A stretch of DNA of 64,000 nucleotides. Origin: Chromobacterium rhizoryzae. Lineage in GTDB: Bacteria; Pseudomonadota; Gammaproteobacteria; Burkholderiales; Chromobacteriaceae. The position numbers and the translations under genes are program-made. The DNA is taken from assembly GCF_020544465.1 (NCBI RefSeq), contig NZ_CP066126.1, positions 1,240,001 to 1,304,000 of the forward strand, in the 5' to 3' direction. Numbering within the stretch: position 1 is the stretch's first letter; the number at the start of each line of letters is the position of its first letter. This document shows positions 60,579 through 64,000 of the stretch, in pieces. The notes under the pieces were generated by a model. It saw only the letters and a list, made by a program, of their open reading frames with translations. It made no database searches and was not told the origin of the DNA.

Positions 60579-61871
60579 ATGTTCACTCAGAAACTGGATT
60601 TTGCGCCGGACCTGCTGGCGATGCATGCGGCGGATCCGCAAACCTTTCCGTATTTGATGATGTCCTCCGGCGACGCCGGCTGGGATCTGTTGCTGCTGGA
60701 AGACGGCCGTGAGCTGTTTCACGCCGGCGAGGGCGGCGATTTTCTGCGCCGCCTGGCCGAGTTCAAGCCGCAGCCGGTCGATAACCGTCATCAACTGCCT
60801 TTCGTCGGCGGGCATTTCCTTTACCTGGGCTACGATCTGCTGTCCGAATTCGAGCCCAGCGTGGCCGATGCGCTGCCGGACAGCTTTCCGCTGGCGGCGC
60901 TGGCGCGCACCCCGGCCGCGGTGCTGGTGGATCGCCGCGAAGCTTGCGGCTGGATCGTGGCGGAAAGCGCGGAGCTGTGGCAGCGTGCGCTGAGCCTGGC
61001 CCAGGCGGCGCCGGTCTTCGAGCCCTGTCCGGTGGCGTTGCGGGGCTTGGAGGAAGACCCGCCGCAGTGGTACACCGACGCGGTCGTCCGCCTCAAGCGC
61101 TACATCTACGAAGGCGATGTGTTCCAGGTGAATATTTCGCGCGGCTGGCGCGCCGAACTGGAAGCCGGCGTCGCCGCGGCCGATCTCTTCGCCGCGCTGC
61201 GCCGCACCAACCCGGCGCCGTTCTCGGCCTTGGCGGATTTCGGCGGCGCGCAGATCGTCAGCTCCTCGCCGGAGCGGCTGGTGCGGGTGCGCGACGGCTG
61301 GGCGGAAACGCGGCCCATCGCCGGCACCCATCCGCGCTCGCCGGACCCGGCGGAAGACGCCGCCTTGAAGCAGCGGCTGATTTCCAGCGTCAAGGAGCGG
61401 GCCGAGCATGTGATGCTGATCGATCTGGAGCGCAACGATCTGGGCCGCATCTGCCAGCCCGGCAGCGTGGAGGTCAACGAACTGATGGCGGTGGCCAGTT
61501 ACGCCTATGTCCACCATATCGAATCCAATGTCCGCGGCCGCCTGCGTCCCTGCGTCGGTCCGGCGGAAACGCTGCGCGCCTTGTTTCCCGGCGGCACCAT
61601 CACCGGCTGTCCCAAGGTGCGCACCATGCAAATCATCCGCGAACTGGAAAACAGCGCGCGCCGCGCCTATACCGGCAGCCTGGGCTATCTCAACCGCGAC
61701 GGCAGCATGGACCTGAACATCCTGATCCGCACCTTTATGCAGGAGGGGAGCGCGCTGCGCTTCCGCGCCGGCGGCGGCATCGTCGCCGACTCCGATCCGG
61801 AACGCGAACTGCAGGAAACCCGCCACAAGGCGCGCGGCCTGCTGCGGGCGCTGGGCGTGGAGCAGGCCTGA
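60579..61871 (+). CDS. pabB: Aminodeoxychorismate synthase component I
   Basis: A 430-residue chorismate-binding enzyme that makes 4-amino-4-deoxychorismate for folate synthesis. Motifs are PIAGTHPRSPD (the PIAGT motif of PabB), LIDLERNDLGRI, FPGGTITGCPKVRTMQII and FRAGGGIVADSDPE. A separate glutamine amidotransferase (PabA) is expected elsewhere. The ATG at 60579 lies after the fabF terminator. The stop overlaps the pabC start by one base (TGATG). Confidence 0.94.
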   Translation: MFTQKLDFAPDLLAMHAADPQTFPYLMMSSGDAGWDLLLLEDGRELFHAGEGGDFLRRLAEFKPQPVDNRHQLPFVGGHFLYLGYDLLSEFEPSVADALPDSFPLAALARTPAAVLVDRREACGWIVAESAELWQRALSLAQAAPVFEPCPVALRGLEEDPPQWYTDAVVRLKRYIYEGDVFQVNISRGWRAELEAGVAAADLFAALRRTNPAPFSALADFGGAQIVSSSPERLVRVRDGWAETRPIAGTHPRSPDPAEDAALKQRLISSVKERAEHVMLIDLERNDLGRICQPGSVEVNELMAVASYAYVHHIESNVRGRLRPCVGPAETLRALFPGGTITGCPKVRTMQIIRELENSARRAYTGSLGYLNRDGSMDLNILIRTFMQEGSALRFRAGGGIVADSDPERELQETRHKARGLLRALGVEQA

Positions 61872-62683
61872 TGGCGATGCTGATCAACGGCGGGCCCGGC
61901 GAGCGGATCGCCGCGGCGGACCGCGGCCTGGCCTACGGCGACGGCGTGTTCCGCACGCTGGAGCTGCTGAACGGCCGGCCGCGCTTGTGGGCCTGGCAGT
62001 ACGCGCGCCTGTGCGAGGACGCGCGCCGGCTGCGCCTGCCTCCGCCCGAAGAAGCGCTGTTGCTGGCCGAACTGGCCGCGGCGGCGGACGGCCTGCCGCG
62101 CGCGGCGGCCAAGATCGTGCTGACCCGCGGCGAAGGCGCGCGCGGCTACGCGACGCCGGAGGCGCCGTCTTGCACCCGCATCGTCAGCGCCGCGGCCTGG
62201 AACGGCTATCCGCCGGAGCGCGCCGAACAGGGCGTGACGGCGCGCTGGTGCGAAACCCGCTTGGCCTTGCAGCCGGCGCTGGCCGGCATCAAGCATCTGA
62301 ACCGGCTGGAGAACGTGCTGGCGCGCTCGGAATGGCGAGACCCCGCCATCGCCGAAGGCCTGATGCTGGATATGGAAGGCTGGGTGGCGGAGGGCACGAT
62401 GAGCAATGTCTATCTGCTGGAAGGCGAGGCCATCGTCACGCCAAGGCTGGACCGTTGCGGCGTGAACGGCGCGGTGCGGGATTGGTTGACCGCGCATTGT
62501 TTGGATATCGGACTCTTTTTTACTGAAACGCGACTTTCCGCCCCGCGCTTGATTGACGCCGATGCGGTGTTTCTCTCCAATAGCCTGATGGGTATCTGGC
62601 AGATTACCCGCCTGGGCGAGCGTAGCTGGACGCCTCATCCGCTATTGAGCGCCCTGCGACACAGCTTGTCGCTTCAAGCCTGA
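61871..62683 (+). CDS. pabC: 4-amino-4-deoxychorismate lyase
   Basis: A 270-residue fold-type IV PLP enzyme that releases p-aminobenzoate and pyruvate. ADRGLAYGDGVFRTLEL is the conserved start. The PLP lysine lies in GIKHLNRLENVLA, and EGWVAEGTMSNVYLL is the PLP-phosphate segment. It is translationally coupled to pabB. In many proteobacteria mltG-tmk-holB follow pabC, but here a transporter does. Confidence 0.94.
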   Translation: MAMLINGGPGERIAAADRGLAYGDGVFRTLELLNGRPRLWAWQYARLCEDARRLRLPPPEEALLLAELAAAADGLPRAAAKIVLTRGEGARGYATPEAPSCTRIVSAAAWNGYPPERAEQGVTARWCETRLALQPALAGIKHLNRLENVLARSEWRDPAIAEGLMLDMEGWVAEGTMSNVYLLEGEAIVTPRLDRCGVNGAVRDWLTAHCLDIGLFFTETRLSAPRLIDADAVFLSNSLMGIWQITRLGERSWTPHPLLSALRHSLSLQA

Positions 62684-62881
62684 GGCCAGGCGCCGGGAGG
62701 GCAGTTCCCGGCCCGCAGACAGGCCTGCCCGGACCGCGTCCGTTCTCTTGTTCATGCCGCCCTCGACGGGCGGATCTCCATTCTTCCGACTGGCGCGCCG
62801 TGTCCGGACCGGGCATGGCGGCAAGCGCACGCGCGGATCGCGAACAACATTAGACCAAAGACCAAGCTCAGAGAGGTTGCC

Positions 62882-64000
62882 GTGAAATTGATTCTTAAAC
62901 TACTGGCCGGCATGGCGGTTGGCCTGGCGCTGGGGCTATGGGCCCCGGACGGCCCGTTGGCCCTGCTGATGACTTTCAAAGCCCTGTTCGGGCAGTTCAT
63001 CGGCTTCATGATTCCGCTGATCATCGTGTTCTACATCATGAGCGGCATCGCCGCGCTGGAGTCCAACTCCGGCAAGATGCTGGGCTGGACCGTGGGGCTG
63101 GCTTACTGCTCCACCATTCTGTCCGGGCTGGCGGCTTTCGCCGTCGCCTCCGGCGTTTTGCCGTCCTTGATCGCTCAGGGCGTGCACGCCACCGACAAGC
63201 CGGCGGCGATCAAGGCCTTGTTCACGCTGGAGATCAAGCCGCTGTTCGACGTGATGACCGCGCTGATGCTGGCCTTCGTGTTCGGCCTCGGCATCGCCGT
63301 CACTCGCGCGCTGCGCCTCAAGGAGGTGGTGGATCAGGGCAAGGACATCGTCGAGCTGGTCTTGGCCAAGGTGCTGATTCCGCTGCTGCCGGCCTATATC
63401 GCCTGCGTCTTCGCCGAGATGGCGGCCGACGGTTCGGTGTTTTCCACGTTGAAGACTTTCGGCGTGGTGCTGGTGCTGGCCATCGCCATGCACTGGATCT
63501 GGCTGACCCTGCTGTACACGGTGACTGGCCTCGCCAGCGGCCGCAATCCCTGGTCCTTGATCCGCAATATGTTGCCGGCCTACCTGACCGCGCTGGGCAC
63601 CATGTCGTCGGCGGCGACGATTCCGGTGGCGCTGCGCTCGGCCAAGCAGATGAAGGTGTCCGGCCCGGTGGCGGATTTCGTGATGCCCTTGTGCGCCACC
63701 ATCCATCTGTGCGGCTCCACCATCACCCTGGTCACCTGCGCCACCGCGGTGATGCTGATGACGGCCGGCCTGGACGTGCCGAGCTGGGACGTGATGTTCC
63801 CCTTCATCCTGCTCTTGGGCGTGACCATGGTGGCGGCGCCGGGCGCGCCGGGCGGCGCGGTGATGTCGGCGCTGGGCATTCTGGCCAGCATGCTGCACTT
63901 CCCCGAGGCCAGCCTGGCCTTGATGATCGCGCTCTACCTGGCGCAGGACAGCTTCGGCACCGCCTGCAATGTTACCGGCGACGGCGTGATCGCGCTGTGG
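62882..64000 (+). CDS. DAACS-family sodium-coupled symporter (C-terminus beyond window)
   Basis: The first 373 codons of a Glt/DctA-fold transporter. GTG 62882, with AGAGG 5 bp upstream, gives MKLILKLLAGMAVGLALGLW. Hydrophobic helices alternate through the sequence. SSAATIPVALRS is the serine-rich HP1 loop (usually SSSATLP), and AQDSFGTACNVTGDG is the TM8 motif. In that motif the Arg that binds the side-chain carboxylate in glutamate/aspartate transporters is Gly, while Asp and Asn are kept. This favours a neutral substrate (such as Ser/Thr) over a dicarboxylate. It lies 198 bp after pabC; that gap holds GC-rich inverted repeats but no gene. Confidence 0.85.
   Translation, partial: MKLILKLLAGMAVGLALGLWAPDGPLALLMTFKALFGQFIGFMIPLIIVFYIMSGIAALESNSGKMLGWTVGLAYCSTILSGLAAFAVASGVLPSLIAQGVHATDKPAAIKALFTLEIKPLFDVMTALMLAFVFGLGIAVTRALRLKEVVDQGKDIVELVLAKVLIPLLPAYIACVFAEMAADGSVFSTLKTFGVVLVLAIAMHWIWLTLLYTVTGLASGRNPWSLIRNMLPAYLTALGTMSSAATIPVALRSAKQMKVSGPVADFVMPLCATIHLCGSTITLVTCATAVMLMTAGLDVPSWDVMFPFILLLGVTMVAAPGAPGGAVMSALGILASMLHFPEASLALMIALYLAQDSFGTACNVTGDGVIALW

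Overview
This window is GC-rich bacterial chromosome, densely coding, with no transposase, CRISPR array, rRNA or tRNA gene that I can recognise. Gene content suggests a motile, flagellated, Gram-negative betaproteobacterium. A neisserial-type 16-strand porin, a beta-proteobacterial chemotaxis set with CheZ and two CheV, and the yceD-rpmF-plsX-fab order point to Neisseriales, most likely Chromobacteriaceae (Chromobacterium or a close relative). The taxonomic placement is inference.

Layout. (1) 1-3.1 kb: start of pyrG, then rpmB-rpmG, facing a minus-strand set tsaB-rimI-UDG. (2) 3.1-20.4 kb: a signalling block. A minus-strand operon (cheV-cheV-cheY-cheZ-cheA-EAL/HDOD) stands back to back with a plus-strand FlrB-like histidine kinase, a STAS protein and a SpoIIE-type phosphatase. 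These are followed by a second, complete chemotaxis operon (cheY-cheA-cheW-mcp-cheR-cheB-cheD). (3) 20.5-26.3 kb: fdxA, gluQ, an APC-type amino-acid permease, a VanX-type dipeptidase and a one-chain dihydroxyacetone kinase. (4) 26.4-31.3 kb: the glycine cleavage genes gcvT-gcvH-gcvP behind a promoter and a tandem glycine riboswitch. (5) 31.4-37.4 kb: a 1148-residue kinase/receiver/GGDEF/EAL protein and two periplasmic binding proteins. (6) 37.4-45.1 kb: an AT-rich gap with a strong hairpin, a TetR-family regulator, a palindrome-rich intergenic element, and a TctDE-like two-component system divergent from an Fbp/Afu-like ABC importer. (7) 45.3-48.4 kb: a major porin, a candidate small RNA gene upstream of it, and metY. 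(8) 48.4-54 kb: a BLUF photoreceptor, a lemA/GIDE pair carrying an EF-hand, a Rossmann/DUF2520 dehydrogenase, pncB, an RsmI-like methyltransferase and a YceF-type Maf protein. (9) 54-62.7 kb: yceD-rpmF-plsX-fabH-fabD-fabG-acpP-fabF and pabB-pabC. The window ends inside a DAACS-family symporter.

How the genes work together. The two chemotaxis units look functionally different. The minus-strand unit has CheA, CheY, CheZ and two CheV but no receptor, CheW or adaptation enzymes. The plus-strand unit has its own PAS-containing receptor with a CheR-tethering tail plus CheR, CheB and CheD. The STAS/SpoIIE pair looks like half of a partner-switching module, with no serine kinase visible beside it.

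The observation I rate highest is a predicted small RNA of about 93 nt on the minus strand (46734-46826). It has a near-consensus sigma70 promoter, a 5' stem-loop and an intrinsic terminator. It also carries an 8-nt stretch exactly complementary to the porin mRNA between its Shine-Dalgarno sequence and start codon.
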